Part shown: positions 29,089-41,229 of the stretch, one piece after another | Layout: each line of letters opens with the position of its first letter | Position numbering within the stretch: the stretch's first letter is position 1 | Source of the DNA: Mesostigma viride | Taxonomy: Eukaryota; Streptophyta; Mesostigmatophyceae; Mesostigmatales; Mesostigmataceae | Assembly (NCBI GenBank): GCA_009746045.1 | Contig: RPFO01000595.1 | Span: 741,510-805,509 of the forward strand | Direction of reading: 5' to 3' | Length of the DNA stretch: 64,000 nucleotides | Notes under the pieces: generated by a model | Told to the model about the DNA's origin: nothing | The model's database searches: none | Seen by the model: the letters and a program-made list of their open reading frames with translations, nothing else | Translations under genes and position numbers: made by a program

Positions 29089-30283
29089 TTAAGGGGACTC
29101 GCACGTCCAAAAGACTGAAAAACTGACTTTAATGAATATCAGTTCCAATGCACTTGGGAACCATCTAGTGATGATTGAGTACCATAAATATGATGTTTGG
29201 ACATTCATGCCACCACTTGTTGGGGGTACTACCCCCAACCACGCACCGGTGGCGAGCTAAAAATAGAAAAAGACGCTATCTATGAGATATTTTGCCCAAG
29301 ACAAACCACATATCCAAATGACCTGCCCATACATTCCTGCAAAGTTCCCCCACTTCTAAAAAATCTGGGCTATTTACATGGTCAAAATAATCACATTTGT
29401 TTGAGTTATTAATTTCCCCGCAAAATGGGTACTTTTTTGAGCAAAAAAAAAATAAATCAAATCATCAACACATCGAATGGGGTCATCCATACATGCGAAA
29501 TTCCACTGAGTGGGGGGAAACACAACCCAAAAGTTTGAGCTCATTCTGACAAGCGTAGCTCAAGTTATTGATTTTCCTGTGTCAGATGCCACCTGGGAAG
29601 ACGCGAAAAGAGAATTGAGCTAGTGCTGAGGCAAATGACATCTGTTTTGCTACCCTAGACACCCAAAAATATGCCCACTTTGATCACGGAGTGTGAGGAG
29701 GATGTCCGGAGCGTCATACGCCCCACCCCTCCATCGGTACAGCCAGCCTTGTGAGTCTACCCTTAACAACAAGGCTGGTAGGACGACACACCTGAGCAGC
29801 ATATGTCATGCCTATCTCAGGCTAATAATGTGTGATTTTGTGCCAACAACCAAGCTGTTCCACCCATCAACACATGAAAAACCATCTTCCAAAATGCCCA
29901 ACAAGCCGGACATGTGGAGGAACACACACGCAGTATATAAAGAGAAAATAAGATGACTTTTTATCCAGCCAACCTGTGGCTAGCTGCTCTGGTTAGCATG
30001 ACAAAGGCTATCATTTACTCAGTGGGAAAGGTGAATTGACCATTTGAACAACCTACCTGACGCATGTGCCACCAAAGCATTGTGTCCCGCAAAATGCACA
30101 CTGCCTCCTTTCTAACAAGCACGAGCCACTTTCTTTAGGAGACAGGTGCCAGCTCGTCAGTGTCTGGGGAAAATGATGCCGCTGCTTAGGAAGACCGCGT
30201 GAATTTCCTCGAACACAACTGTCTATAAAGCAAAAGAAATTTCAGAGAAGCATGGAAATAAAAGCATTACACCTTCCCGACAG

Positions 30284-30458
30284 GTTGTGGGCCACGCGCT
30301 GCAGCAAGCCAGCCACGTCACAGACGAACTTGCTAAAAAACATCCAGGAATCTGGCGATGCAGCGCCAGGACCCGCAACTTCATGGCTGCATCTGGCCGG
30401 AAAGAAGGCAAAAAACTTACGCTCAACGAGCTAAGAAAGCAGGAAAACGCTAGCTTAA
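30284..30458 (+). pseudogene. unrecognised ORF interrupted by the nested TTAA element
   Basis: After a possible acceptor (CCCGACAG|GTTGTGG), about 58 codons read hydrophilic sequence including ELAKKHPGIWRCSARTRNFM. The reading frame breaks at TTAA 30455-30458. If the nested element and one TTAA are mentally removed, the same frame stays open for about 100 more codons on the far side (32152-32450). This suggests that a real exon was split. No known family is recognised. Confidence 0.35.
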
Positions 30459-32147
30459 CCCCTAAATGGTCTGAGATCCTGCCGATAAATTGGCTGGATC
30501 TTCACAATTTTGCAAACCAGATGCCATCCAACCTACCCATATCCAATGGCTGTCCTTGGGGGCCAAGCATGTCCATGAGTTGCCCTTCGGGTTGGTATAT
30601 CACAACCTCACATATATGCAGGGTAGGCCATGTTTAACTGCCGTCAAAGTCAGGGGGGTCAAGACGCGCGTTTTCATTTTTGGTAGAATGTGCATTTTGA
30701 ATTATGTTATAAGACCTAGGCACCTACCACTTCAGGGATGATAAACAATTAGTTGCTGAACAGTTTGAGCCATTGGGGTCATCATTTGGGTGGGTATACC
30801 AGCAGTTACACCCAGTACAGCCCATAGGGGTACCGTTGGTAAAAAGCAACCAAGGGAGTAGGGGTGGGCATACTACCTCCTAATATGGCCACCAACCATG
30901 CCAAACAATACATTTCCCTTCCACAATGATGGGGAAACATAACTGCATCATCACACTGCCCTTACATGGCACCTATGTGCAGGTGCCACCTTGTCCATGC
31001 ACGTAGGTAACGTGGTACGGACACCCTACGCAAGGCATGCATTCTAGGAGGCAGCCACCAACAAACTAGTGGTGTTGAGCCTATTTCAGCCTGCCCTAGC
31101 AAGGATAAACTAGGCCTAAGCTGCTATAGCTTGCCAGGTGATGGCCAGCACACCTGGTGGCACATGCTGTCAATGGGAAGCTTTTACTCACCAGTTACGT
31201 GCTTGATGATGCCACAGAGACCAGCCAACTGCCTCACACTCATGCAATATGTGTATGGGAAATGTATAACAAACATAAAAGGAGGTATTCAAACCCATAC
31301 AGCCTCTAAAACTTATCACCATCACCCTGTGGCAGGTCAACTGACTGAGGGAAGCATCTAAGAAGGGTGTTGTAGAAAGGGGCCAAGCCAGGGTCAAGAA
31401 AGAGCATGAATAGTGCAAAAAGAATGTGCTACACAAGCTAGAACGTATATATAAACGTCAAACATCGATAGGAAAACGATGCTTAAGCTTTACCAGGCAT
31501 GGATGGCGTTACCTTGGCCCAGGCGGTGGCCGCAAAATGGCGCATTTCGGCACACCAAAGCTGTGAAGCATGGTCGCTGGATTCGGCGATTTCTGGCCAC
31601 CCTTGCACGTTTACGACTACTATGTATCATAAAAATTACAAAGAAACCAATATATCCTTTAAAATACGCCGGAAAGGTATTGCTGTCAACGTTTCTATCG
31701 TCCGGCCTGATCGCAGTTTTTTCCAGCAAGAACGCTGCCGACACCTATCAAATGGCATTCCCGCGACCCAAAAATTGGCCTGTATGATCTTTAGGACGTT
31801 TAAAATCAATACCCTAAGTTTTTCCAGAAAATTCGAACGCAAACGTAAATGCCATGCGTGGGCGCAAGCCGCCATGGCCAGGTCGTCGTTTTCCGGAATG
31901 CACGTTGTACGTGCGAAAGTACCCTGACCCCTTGTACTTTGACCGGCCAGAACACCTCTATAACTTTGTCAAAAGTATGCAAACCCTAGTACCATGCTGT
32001 GAAGAATTTTATAAACTTTCGATCTTCTCAGCTAAACTTTTCCTAATTCTCAATAGATTTCGCGGCATCTGGTCCCCCGAGAAGGGGCCGATGCATCGGC
32101 TGGAACTCGATTTTTGGCGGAAAATCGGCAGCAAGACCATTTAGGGG
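30459..32147. mobile_element. nested piggyBac-like element
   Basis: The 1,689-bp element has inverted ends CCCCTAAATGGTCT...GCCGAT and TTAA target duplications at 30455-30458 and 32148-32151. The C-rich end and TTAA are the piggyBac signature. It appears non-autonomous. Confidence 0.75.
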
Positions 32148-32751
32148 TTAAGACGTTTAATACAAGAACGTACCATAACGGGCATTTATTCGTGCCCAGG
32201 CGCACAAGAAAGGCCACCCTTTCATGGAGAGGTCGGGCGCGCATCGCGCAGGCCTAATGTTATCTTACCGCAAAATGACGGGAAAGGTAAAGATAGCAGC
32301 GGGAATTTTTACGGCTTTAGAAACATCTTTAAACTAGCTTCCCTTACGACCATCAAAACTGGCAACAATCGACAATCACACGGGCAGGCATCCATTATAC
32401 TTTATTCATCCCGACAGAAATTCAGGCCGGAACCCCCCTGCCGATGGTAAAGAAAAAAAGCCCGCGACATTATAGATCGCAACCATCCCACCATAAAGTA
32501 GAATCAGCAACTAATTTTCTCCAACAATCGAGCATTTTTTCTGCTTTCCGCGGGCCAGATTTGTCACGTTTCGTCTAAAAGCAGTCGCCATGGCCACTTC
32601 CGCAAGGGGTGCGCGCACCGTGCACCCACTTTTCACGGTACGGAGGGTACCGCGGAATTTTTTTGGCGCGGAAAATATTCGCCGCGCCGAGTCCCCTTAA
32701 TTAATTTAACTCGTGCTCCCTTTGGGGAGTCATGGAGCATTACATAACCCT

Positions 32752-34046
32752 GATGGATGGATGGATGGATGGATGGATGGATGGATGGATGGATGGATGG
32801 ATGGATGGATGGATGGATGGATGGATGGATGGATGGATGGATGGATGGATGGATGGATGGATGGATGGATGGATGGATGGATGGATGGATGGATGGATGG
32901 ATGGATGGATGGATGGATGGATGGATGGATGGATGGATGGATGGATGGATGGATGGATGGATGGATGGATGGATGGATGGATGGATGGATGGATGGATGG
33001 ATGGATGGATGGATGGATGGATGGATGGATGGATGGATGGATGGATGGATGGATGGATGGATGGATGGATGGATGGATGGATGGATGGATGGATGGATGG
33101 ATGGATGGATGGATGGATGGATGGATGGATGGATGGATGGATGGATGGATGGATGGATGGATGGATGGATGGATGGATGGATGGATGGATGGATGGATGG
33201 ATGGATGGATGGATGGATGGATGGATGGATGGATGGATGGATGGATGGATGGATGGATGGATGGATGGATGGATGGATGGATGGATGGATGGATGGATGG
33301 ATGGATGGATGGATGGATGGATGGATGGATGGATGGATGGATGGATGGATGGATGGATGGATGGATGGATGGATGGATGGATGGATGGATGGATGGATGG
33401 ATGGATGGATGGATGGATGGATGGATGGATGGACATGGATGGATGGATGGATGGATGGATGGATGGATGGATGGATGGATGGATGGATGGATGGATGGAT
33501 GGATGGATGGATGGATGGATGGATGGATGGATGGATGGATGGATGGATGGATGGATGGATGGATGGATGGATGGATGGATGGATGGATGGATGGATGGAT
33601 GGATGGATGGATGGATGGATGGATGGATGGATGGATGGATGGATGGATGGATGGATGGATGGATGGATGGATGGATGGATGGATGGATGGATGGATGGAT
33701 GGATGGATGGATGGATGGATGGATGGATGGATGGATGGATGGATGGATGGATGGATGGATGGATGGATGGATGGATGGATGGATGGATGGATGGATGGAT
33801 GGATGGATGGATGGATGGATGGATGGATGGATGGATGGATGGATGGATGGATGGATGGATGGATGGATGGATGGATGGATGGATGGATGGATGGATGGAT
33901 GGATGGATGGATGGATGGATGGATGGATGGATGGATGGATGGATGGATGGATGGATGGATGGATGGATGGATGGATGGATGGATGGATGGATGGATGGAT
34001 GGATGGATGGATGGATGGATGGATGGATGGATGGATGGATGGATGG
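32752..34046. repeat. GGAT tetranucleotide array, ~1.3 kb
   Basis: About 323 nearly perfect GGAT units with a single interruption (GGACATGG near 33432). Every frame is open, giving WMDG repeats on plus and HPSI repeats on minus. These are not genes. Shorter GGAT runs occur at 5443 and 5640. Confidence 0.99.
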
Positions 34047-34309
34047 GCACACGCAATCCTACCGGTCTAATCTATCTACAACAACAAGCCAACTCTATAT
34101 CTATGGTGCCCTCTACCCTAGCCTAGCGTGCTTCCCGCGTTTGCAAACACGCGGGAGCTTCCCCACGGGAGGGGGGTCGTTGTCCTCTATATGACCTGGG
34201 CCCACTTTGCCTTCAATGTCCATCATCTTGTTCCAAATCACGGAGTCTGAGGCCTAGCCGCCCCATGTCCCCTACTAGCTGTTCTTTGAAGGTGCAGGCC
34301 TTGCGGCGT
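34047..34309. other. unassigned spacer between the satellite and LINE copy 3
   Basis: No gene is seen. There is a short inverted repeat, CCCGCGTTTGCAAACACGCGGG, at 34135-34156. Confidence 0.4.
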
Positions 34310-35732
34310 CTAGAATTGCGGGGCCCGGCCTACGTGAGGAGGTGCCGGCCAGGCTGAGCTGGGCGCAGTCCTGCAGGGGGGCCACGTGATGTGTCTACCT
34401 GGTTGGTGCGAGCTAAGTGCCCTACTAGTAGCTGCAGGCGCCGCTGCTTGGGTTAATGGTGCTGGTGATGTATGGCATGCCGAGGTACAAGTCCTCGCTG
34501 CGGACATGAGCAGCATATCCAACACGAAAAATGGACCGCAGCATGTTGGTGACCGCGCCGTCCAGCTTCCTAGCAAGGTCGGCTGTGAGGGTCCACGTCT
34601 CAGCCCGGTACGTGAGAACAGGGAGGACCAGGACCTTGAAAAGGTCCTGTTTCTCTACCTTGCCCAGGGGCTTGCGCCACAGGGCCCTGTATTGGCGTAT
34701 AGCGTGCCAGGCGAGGGAGATTCGGTACGTGGTCCACATCGGCCTCGCGGCATGCAGCTGGGGAGTAAGCTACCCAGCAACTTGACGCGGTCCCGGTACT
34801 GAACTCGAGAGCCATCGAGGAGAAAGAGGTCCGGCGGTGGCTGAGTGAGCCCAACCGCCAGGGCCTCGGTCTTCTTGCTGACCTCGAGCCCCACCGCTCG
34901 GGCCTCGATGGCGAGGCAGTCCAGCCACGTCAGCACGTGCCCAGTGTCTTCGAAGAGGGTGGTGTCGTCCGCATAGATGATTTCCGCTAGCCGAATCTCC
35001 GTGTCTGCTCCGCCATGCCAGAAATGGTTGACGACCTTCACCCCTGGTTCCCTAGTACCCACAATGCAAGCAAACCGCTTGCGCGCCTGAAGCATTACGT
35101 ATTCAACCACCGCAATAATGAACAGGTAAGGCGAGAGCACACAGCCCTGCCTCACACCCTTCTGTAAAGGGCATGGTGGCGTGGTCCCGTAGGAAGTACG
35201 CACCGAGGTGGTGGACCCTTCATACAGGTTGCGGATGACAGCAAAAAGGGGGAGGGGGATCCCGAACAGAGCGAGGATATGTCCCACAGCGCAGACCAGA
35301 AAACCGAATCGAAGGCTTTGATGAAGTCCACCAGCACAAGGTGCAGAGGGGACTCACCAGGCTGGAGGCGGCGCAGTTCTTCCACGAGGCGGCGAGTAGC
35401 GAAAAGCGCTTGTACTGTGTTGCGGCCTGAACGGAAGCCGAGCTGAGTCTCGCTGAGGACCCGTCCAGGGCAGTACGCAGGTGGTTCAGGATGAGCCGCA
35501 TGAGAAGCTTGAGGGGGGCACTTTGGATGTACACCCCTCTGTAGTTGCCGGGGTCGGTGGGTGACCCCTTATTGATTCTTGTATAGCATCGTGCGAAAAC
35601 TGTGTTGCCAGGCCACTGGGGGCGGTTGCGACGACAGCAGAACGCGATTACAGATGTCCCGGAAGAGCTGCATGAGTCACCGGTGTTCTCATTGAAACTC
35701 GGCGGCAAGTTTCACGACCACTGCCAGAATCC
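34310..35732 (-). mobile_element. LINE copy 3 fragment (RT and post-RT), frameshifted
   Basis: The minus strand carries GSPTDPGNYRGVYIQSAPLK, LVLVDFIKAFDSVFWSALWD, QKGVRQGCVLSPYLFIIAVV, RLAEIIYADDTTLFEDTG and LVLPVLTYRAETWTLTADLA in at least three frames. The family is the same as copies 1 and 2 but clearly diverged. Its YADD region (LAEIIYADD) is intact, unlike in copies 1 and 4. The endonuclease is absent. Confidence 0.82.
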
Positions 35733-36215
35733 CGGTGAGGGGTCGACCACTTCGGTTCCGGCACTCCACACGGCTTTACCCCGCCATGTCCACTGCAGAC
35801 CGGCGTCTGGCAGGGTTGAGTCCTGTCGCCGTACCTGTATATGTACCACTGGGGGCGGTTGCGCCGACAGCAGAACGCGATCAGTACAGATGTCCCGGAA
35901 GAGGCTGCTGCATGAGTCACCGGTGTCCTCAAACTTGGCGGCAAGTTTCACGACCATGCACTGCCAGAATCTCGTCGGAGCCCGTGGCGGCATCATAACG
36001 CAGGCGCTGGACCGCCTCCGTGACCTCACACTCTATGGGCAGTCCTTGCTCGCGCTCGCGTCCCCACTCCCCTGATTACATACCATGATCCGCACGCTGT
36101 ATGAGGGGTCGACCACTTTGGTGCGCACTCCACATGGCTTTACCCCGCCATGTCCACTGCAGACCGGCGTCTGGCAGGGTTGAGTCCTGTCGCCGTACCT
36201 GTTTATTATTGTAGT
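35610..36215. repeat. chimeric duplication of opposing LINE pieces
   Basis: Block A (minus-strand LINE linker, 35610-35732) recurs at 35847-35985. Block B (plus-strand RT, 35733-35846, containing CATGTCCACTGCAGACCGGC) recurs at 36101-36215. The A-B-A'-x-B' arrangement joins sense and antisense LINE pieces. Confidence 0.75.
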
Positions 36216-36392
36216 GGAATATGTTATGCGCCAGGCACGTGCCCGCGCTTTGCTAGCATTCCAGGCCGTGCCCCTGGCCTGGTGATCACGAACGTGCTTG
36301 GGGAAGGGGGGCCGACAAACAAGCAGAATTTATAGTTAGCTGATCTCATTTATATGCCGACGACATCACACTCATCGAGAAGCCAGAGTTGT
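35986..36392 (+). mobile_element. LINE copy 4 fragment (RT core)
   Basis: The plus strand encodes MIRTLYEGSTTLVRTPHGFT, PCPLQTGVWQG, VLSPYLFIIVVEYVMRQARA and then YADDITLIEKPE. It has a stop after VWQG and the same TGA and extra bases just before YADD as copy 1. It ends abruptly near 36392. Confidence 0.78.
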
Positions 36393-36919
36393 GAGGGTGA
36401 GAATGCCACGAATTCCGCCATGGTTCTTGCAGGAAGTTGCCTTTATTAATAACAAGGAAACACAGACGTAAGTGTTACGTCGCGTAACAATTCGTTGTAG
36501 TTACGGACGTAAATTAGGTCCTTGGCCTCGGTTGTTCCTAGGTTACGTGCAGTTCTAGTCTGGACATGATTGTCCCCGTAACAGTACTGTGGTATATTGG
36601 GTGCCTTTGGGCGCCGCGCCGCGTACTATATTAGTGGTCCTTATCCTTTTGTAGAATGTAGTGGACCGGCGTGCATCTGTGCACCTGCCTGTGTTTCTGT
36701 GGTTCTGCAGGCGAGGGCCAGGTCGGCCCGAGCCTGTTGGACCGTTGGTGACCATTTATGCACGTTCCACTCCTTGTGTGGTTACTCGGCGTGTGTTAAG
36801 TGAATTGACACATTTAGGCTTGGGTCACGGCAGTGTAGTTGTGTTTCCTTCCTCTATTCCTGGAGTATACGGGTTTTGGTAAATGGTTGTATGGCGTATT
36901 ATAGCAACACTTACGTTAA

Positions 36920-38656
36920 CCCGTGTTTTTTTACAACGCGATACATCGCGTTGTAGGGTTAGAACGCGATGTATCGCGTTGTAATCTGACACGTGGCAAA
37001 CCTATTAAACATGCGATTTTTGGTCTGAAACTTTCAAGACAGGTCAGAAACATCTCATAGAATTCAAGAAAAAATCCTGGTATTTTTGGTATTTTTTTTG
37101 TGACAGCTGCAAACAAATATGTACCACTGAAATCAGGCATTTTCGCGGGACGAAGGTGAAGACGACGGCGATGGCGGCAGGTAGATCTCGCCAGTTTTCG
37201 CGCGAATTTCAGTGGCTGTTGGGTAGCACGACCATGATGATGCGTTCAAAGGTTGATAATTAGGTTTCTACGAGTTTGTTGAGGTACTGGGGCAAAGAAA
37301 ACGTAGTTTTTTCCAGTTTCTCACCCAACTTTCATGCGGAAACCCTGGAAACCGGCATACATATTATTACGTCAAGACTCGGGTCTGCTGCGGCACCATG
37401 CTTGGTATTTCCATGGTGTTTCGACTTCTTAACACATGTTTATTCATTCCGAACGCCCGGACTCTCGGCTAAACCGAGATTTGTGCAGACTTTTATTGGG
37501 TAGCTCCGGGCATGATGGTGCCTGCAAATAGCGTAAGGCGTGACCGTGGCTATTGCTACGGTATGCTGTATTTTCCTGGAAATGGCCTCTGCCACCGGCT
37601 CAATAGTGCTTGCAGGCGTAAGTATATCGTGTTTCTACCTAGTTTCTGCCAGTTTTCCACTTATTTCTACCGACCTCTGCCCAGCCTCTCTAAGACCGCC
37701 ATCCTACTCGACGTTGCTTGCATGTCAGCCATAGCAGGTTGCAGTTGTGCAGTATTTAGGTGCTGTATACGTCGTCAAGCCGTGCATATATCGTGAGGAT
37801 TGGATGTTGATGGTTTATACTGCGTTGATTGTGCAAGAAGATCAGCTGGGTGCCCATAATCATGGTGTATAATCATGTGTTGTTAGCATCTTGCCACCAT
37901 TTGCTAGCATGCATTCCAGCGTCATCTTTGCCTGCATGTAAGCTCATGGATCACTCAACCTATCCAAGCCTTGCATTACACGTGCCTCTTTCTTTCAGTA
38001 TTGCACGCGTTATGGAATGAAAACCCAGCACCTCCATTCCCACGAGGCATGTGCTCAACACGTTGTGAGAGTGGATGATGCTTTGGCTATGGCTGCCTGA
38101 TTCAGTCATATTAGGTCATCCAGTCATGATGTTTGATGCATGTTTGATGCTGTATAACTTATACAACGCCTATGTTCAACGTTTTGACCCTCCAAGCTCA
38201 CTATGGCCCCGTTTATGGGGCTCGGGTCGTTGCGTAATGTTGTCAAGGGCTCTCATGTTTCCCACTGCGTTGTACTGCGTTGTAATTGTGATGCTAATGA
38301 AAAATAGCTCCAGTGGCCCAATGGGCCTGAGTTTTGTTTCACAGAGCCTGCATATGTTGCCCATAGCTCGTGCAAGAAGCCAGATTTTTTTCATGAACCA
38401 TTTGTGAATAAGCGCATGACTTGTGACCTAGGGTCAAGAAATCGCGGTCATGGTCAGACCCCCCTGTATTCAAACCAGTGTATCTCTCTAATGAATAAGC
38501 AGTTTGTAGGTCTGAGTAGCTCAAAAAATCCTTTGATTTATGGGCTTTCAGGAAAGTATATACATGACCATGAAAAAAAATTTTCCTTAGGTGCTATACG
38601 CGTTCTAAAAAAAGCTTACAACGCGATATATCGCGTTCTAATTAAAAAAACACGGG
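36920..38656. mobile_element. piggyBac-like element inside the 5' LTR
   Basis: The 1,737-bp element has ends CCCGTGTTTTTTTA and TAATTAAAAAAACACGGG and TTAA at 36916-36919 and 38657-38660; the intact LTR has a single TTAA at the equivalent site. Subterminal palindromes CAACGCGATACATCGCGTTG (36933-36952, again at 36962-36982, and near 38619-38640) are probable transposase-binding hairpins. No transposase ORF is visible. Confidence 0.88.
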
Positions 38657-38936
38657 TTAATGCATTGAGATCAGCTCCGTCACGTTCGTCTTTCGCCAGA
38701 GGCACTAGGAAGGGGGGTGTGACATTTTGTGATATTTTGTGACATATCACGTGACATTTTGTGATGTGGATGTGACAAAATGTGACACTTTGTGATTTTT
38801 TGTGACAAAACTGTGATATTCTGTGACATTTCGTGACAAATCATGTGATAAAACCAGCATATTCTGTGATTATCTTTGTGACAAAAACAAGGAAATTATC
38901 ACAAAATATCAATGTCACGACTTGACAAAACGCACT

Positions 38937-39200
38937 GACAAATCCGTGACATTATCACTGATATATCACGAAAAAAAGGGTGACAAATCCGTGACATTAT
39001 CACTGATATATCACGAAAAAAAGGGTGACAAATCCGTGACATTATCACTGATATATCACGAAAAAAGGGTGACAAATCCGTGACATTATCACTGATATAT
39101 CACGAAAAAAAGGGTGACAAAATCCGTGACATTGTCACTGATATATCAGGAAAAAAGGGCGACAAAATCCGTGACATTGTCACTGATAAATCTAGGGAGA
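38937..39200. repeat. tandem repeat inside the CACTA element
   Basis: Five to six copies of a ~43-bp unit containing GACAAATCCGTGACATTATC and ACTGATATATCACG. It extends the subterminal TGTGAC motif field. Confidence 0.85.
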
Positions 39201-39637
39201 AAACAGTGACATAAAACCACGGGCGATCATGACATATCACACAGATATATCGTGACATGTCACACAGATATATCAGAACACATTCCAAAGCAAAACGGAT
39301 GAAAAGCACGCCTCGCGATTTCTTTATTACAAATATAAAGATAAATGTAACAGATCTTCATTCTTCAGTCTTGATTCTTCATTCTTCAACAGTGATTATC
39401 GATCAGTGACAATTTGCAAACGCCGGCTTGGCGCTTGTCGTTGCGTGACAGAAATCTCGGAATGTTCCTGGAATGCATTAAAAAACGCACATGCGCAAGA
39501 AACATGAACGGATGGTTGGTGTCAATTGTCTCATCTGCCACCGCACCCTAGTAACCAATTCATGAACAAGAAAGCGCTCGGTATAGATCAAGAAAACAAA
39601 AACAAACATGCGCAGCCGTAGTGCCTAGATGACGATG

Positions 39638-41209
39638 TCAAGTGGACGACGACGAGGAGGCCGGCACCTTGTCTCCCTGTGAGCAGAAAAAAAAGGCAAG
39701 TTTAAACACTCAAGATGTGTCATAGCCTTTCACAGCCTCGATCAATAGAAATGTTGCACATCAAAATCAACGTGTTGCCTAGAACATCCTTGAATGGGTT
39801 TCAAGAACAGCAAGGCGGCCTCCCCCGCCCGCAAACTCATAATCCCAGTGTTTACAACCCCCTCATGAGGGGGTTGTAAAATTGCAATCACTCATTAAAA
39901 AAAAAAAAAAAAATCCCAGTTTCACACACTGCCCACTCATAAATAATCCCAGGTTCTGACAGCCCCCGCTCAGCCCACTCATGAACAACCCAGTTTAGAC
40001 CCCCCCACTCATACACTATCCCAGTTTCCCACAGCCCCCACTCAGCCCACTCTGACATAAACCACCCCAGTTTAGACCCCCCTCTCATAAATAACCCCAG
40101 TTTCCCACAGTCACCACTCAGCCACCCATAAACCACCCAGTTTCCAACCCGCCCCCCCTCATAAATAATCCCAATGGTTTACAACCCCCTCAATCAGTAA
40201 TCAAAAACAAAAAAATCCCACTTTTCACACACTGCCTACTCATAAATAATCCCAGTTTATGACAGCCCCTGCTCAGCCCACTCATAAACAATCCAGTTAA
40301 ATACAACCCCCCACCCACACATTATCCCAGTTTCCCACAGCCCCACTCAGCCCACTCTGACATAAACCACACCAGTTTAGACCCCCCCTCTCATAAATAA
40401 CCCCAGGTTCCTACAGCCCCCCACTCAGCCCACTCATAAACCACCCATGCAGTTTACAACCTCCCCCTCATATTAACCCCAGTTCTCCACAGCCCCCGGG
40501 GGCTATGAAAAACGAGTGCGCCACTCAGCCACCTCAAATGCCACCGAGTTTACAGTCCCCCCCCCCCTCATAAATAATCCCAAGTGTTTACAACCTCCTC
40601 AATCAGTTGTTAAAAAAAAAAAAAAAACAGTTTCACACACTGCCCACTCATAAATAATCCCAGTTTCCGACAGCCCCCGCCCAGCCCACATAAATAACGC
40701 GGTTGACAACCCCCCAACAGCCCCCGCTCAGCCCACTAAAAAACAACCCAGTTTACAGCCCCTCCACTCATAAATAACCCCAATTTCCCACAGCCCCCAC
40801 TCTGCCCACTCATGAACTACCCCTGTTTGCAACCCCCCAAATCACACCACTCATAACCATGTCCAGGTTTACAACCCCACCCACTCCTGAGACTTACTTC
40901 AGGGGTTGCATGGGAGACATCGGCCGCCTTTCTGGCTGCAATCATTGCCTCCTTCTTGGCAAGGAGCGCGGCCAGCGCCGCCTCTACCGAGGCCATGTCT
41001 TCATCTGCTCTTTGCGCAGGCAACATGGATGATGGCACCGATGCTGTGGCGGTTGTTGAAGGGAGTGCTGTCGGGGGCAGGATTGTCGGCGCTGCCGGCG
41101 GTGGTGGTGCTGCTGCAGGCAGCTTTGCGAGCTTCGTGCACGGCTGCACTCTTGGATCGGCAGCGCTGCGTTTCTCTCGGCGTGAACCGGCCTTCACTAC
41201 GCTTCCCAT
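39638..41209 (-). CDS. small two-exon gene inside the CACTA element, unknown function
   Basis: The ATG (complement of 41207-41209) starts an exon that ends at 40898 with a perfect GTAAGT donor, in phase 0. An acceptor TGCTCACAG leads into 39676-39638, which ends in TGA. The predicted product is 116 residues: a basic N-terminus (MGSVVKAGSRREKRSAADP), a Pro/Ala-rich middle and a charged helix-prone segment (SVEAALAALLAKKEAMIAAR). The intron is filled by a C-rich minisatellite. The composition resembles an accessory DNA-binding protein, but no family is recognised. The model rests on splice sites and phase only. Confidence 0.45.
39830..40880. repeat. C-rich minisatellite in the intron of the CACTA passenger gene
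   Basis: About 20 diverged copies of a ~45-60-bp unit built from CCCACTCATAAATAATCCCA and CAGTTTCCCACAGCCCC, with A-runs near 39896 and 40610. Confidence 0.85.
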
Positions 41210-41229
41210 TTCAAATCGATGACCATTGA

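Larger units (their letters stand above)
29093..32696. mobile_element. TTAA-flanked element with short inverted ends, carrying a nested element
   Basis: The ends GGGGACTCG and CGAGTCCCC abut TTAA at 29089-29092 and 32697-32700 (both sides read TTAATTAA). The total is 3,604 bp, of which 1,693 bp is the nested insertion and its duplicated TTAA. A TTAA target suggests piggyBac-like transposition, although the GG rather than CC terminus is atypical. No transposase is recognisable. Confidence 0.6.

Noticed and set aside
32713-34194. Long WMDG and HPSI repeat ORFs on both strands (up to 493 codons)
   Set aside because: They are the GGAT array read in each frame. No start context, domain or unique sequence supports a protein.
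38937-40880. CRISPR-like repeat arrays in the CACTA interior
   Set aside because: Repeats are contiguous or drifted without unique spacers of constant length, and the setting is a eukaryotic transposon. They are tandem minisatellites.
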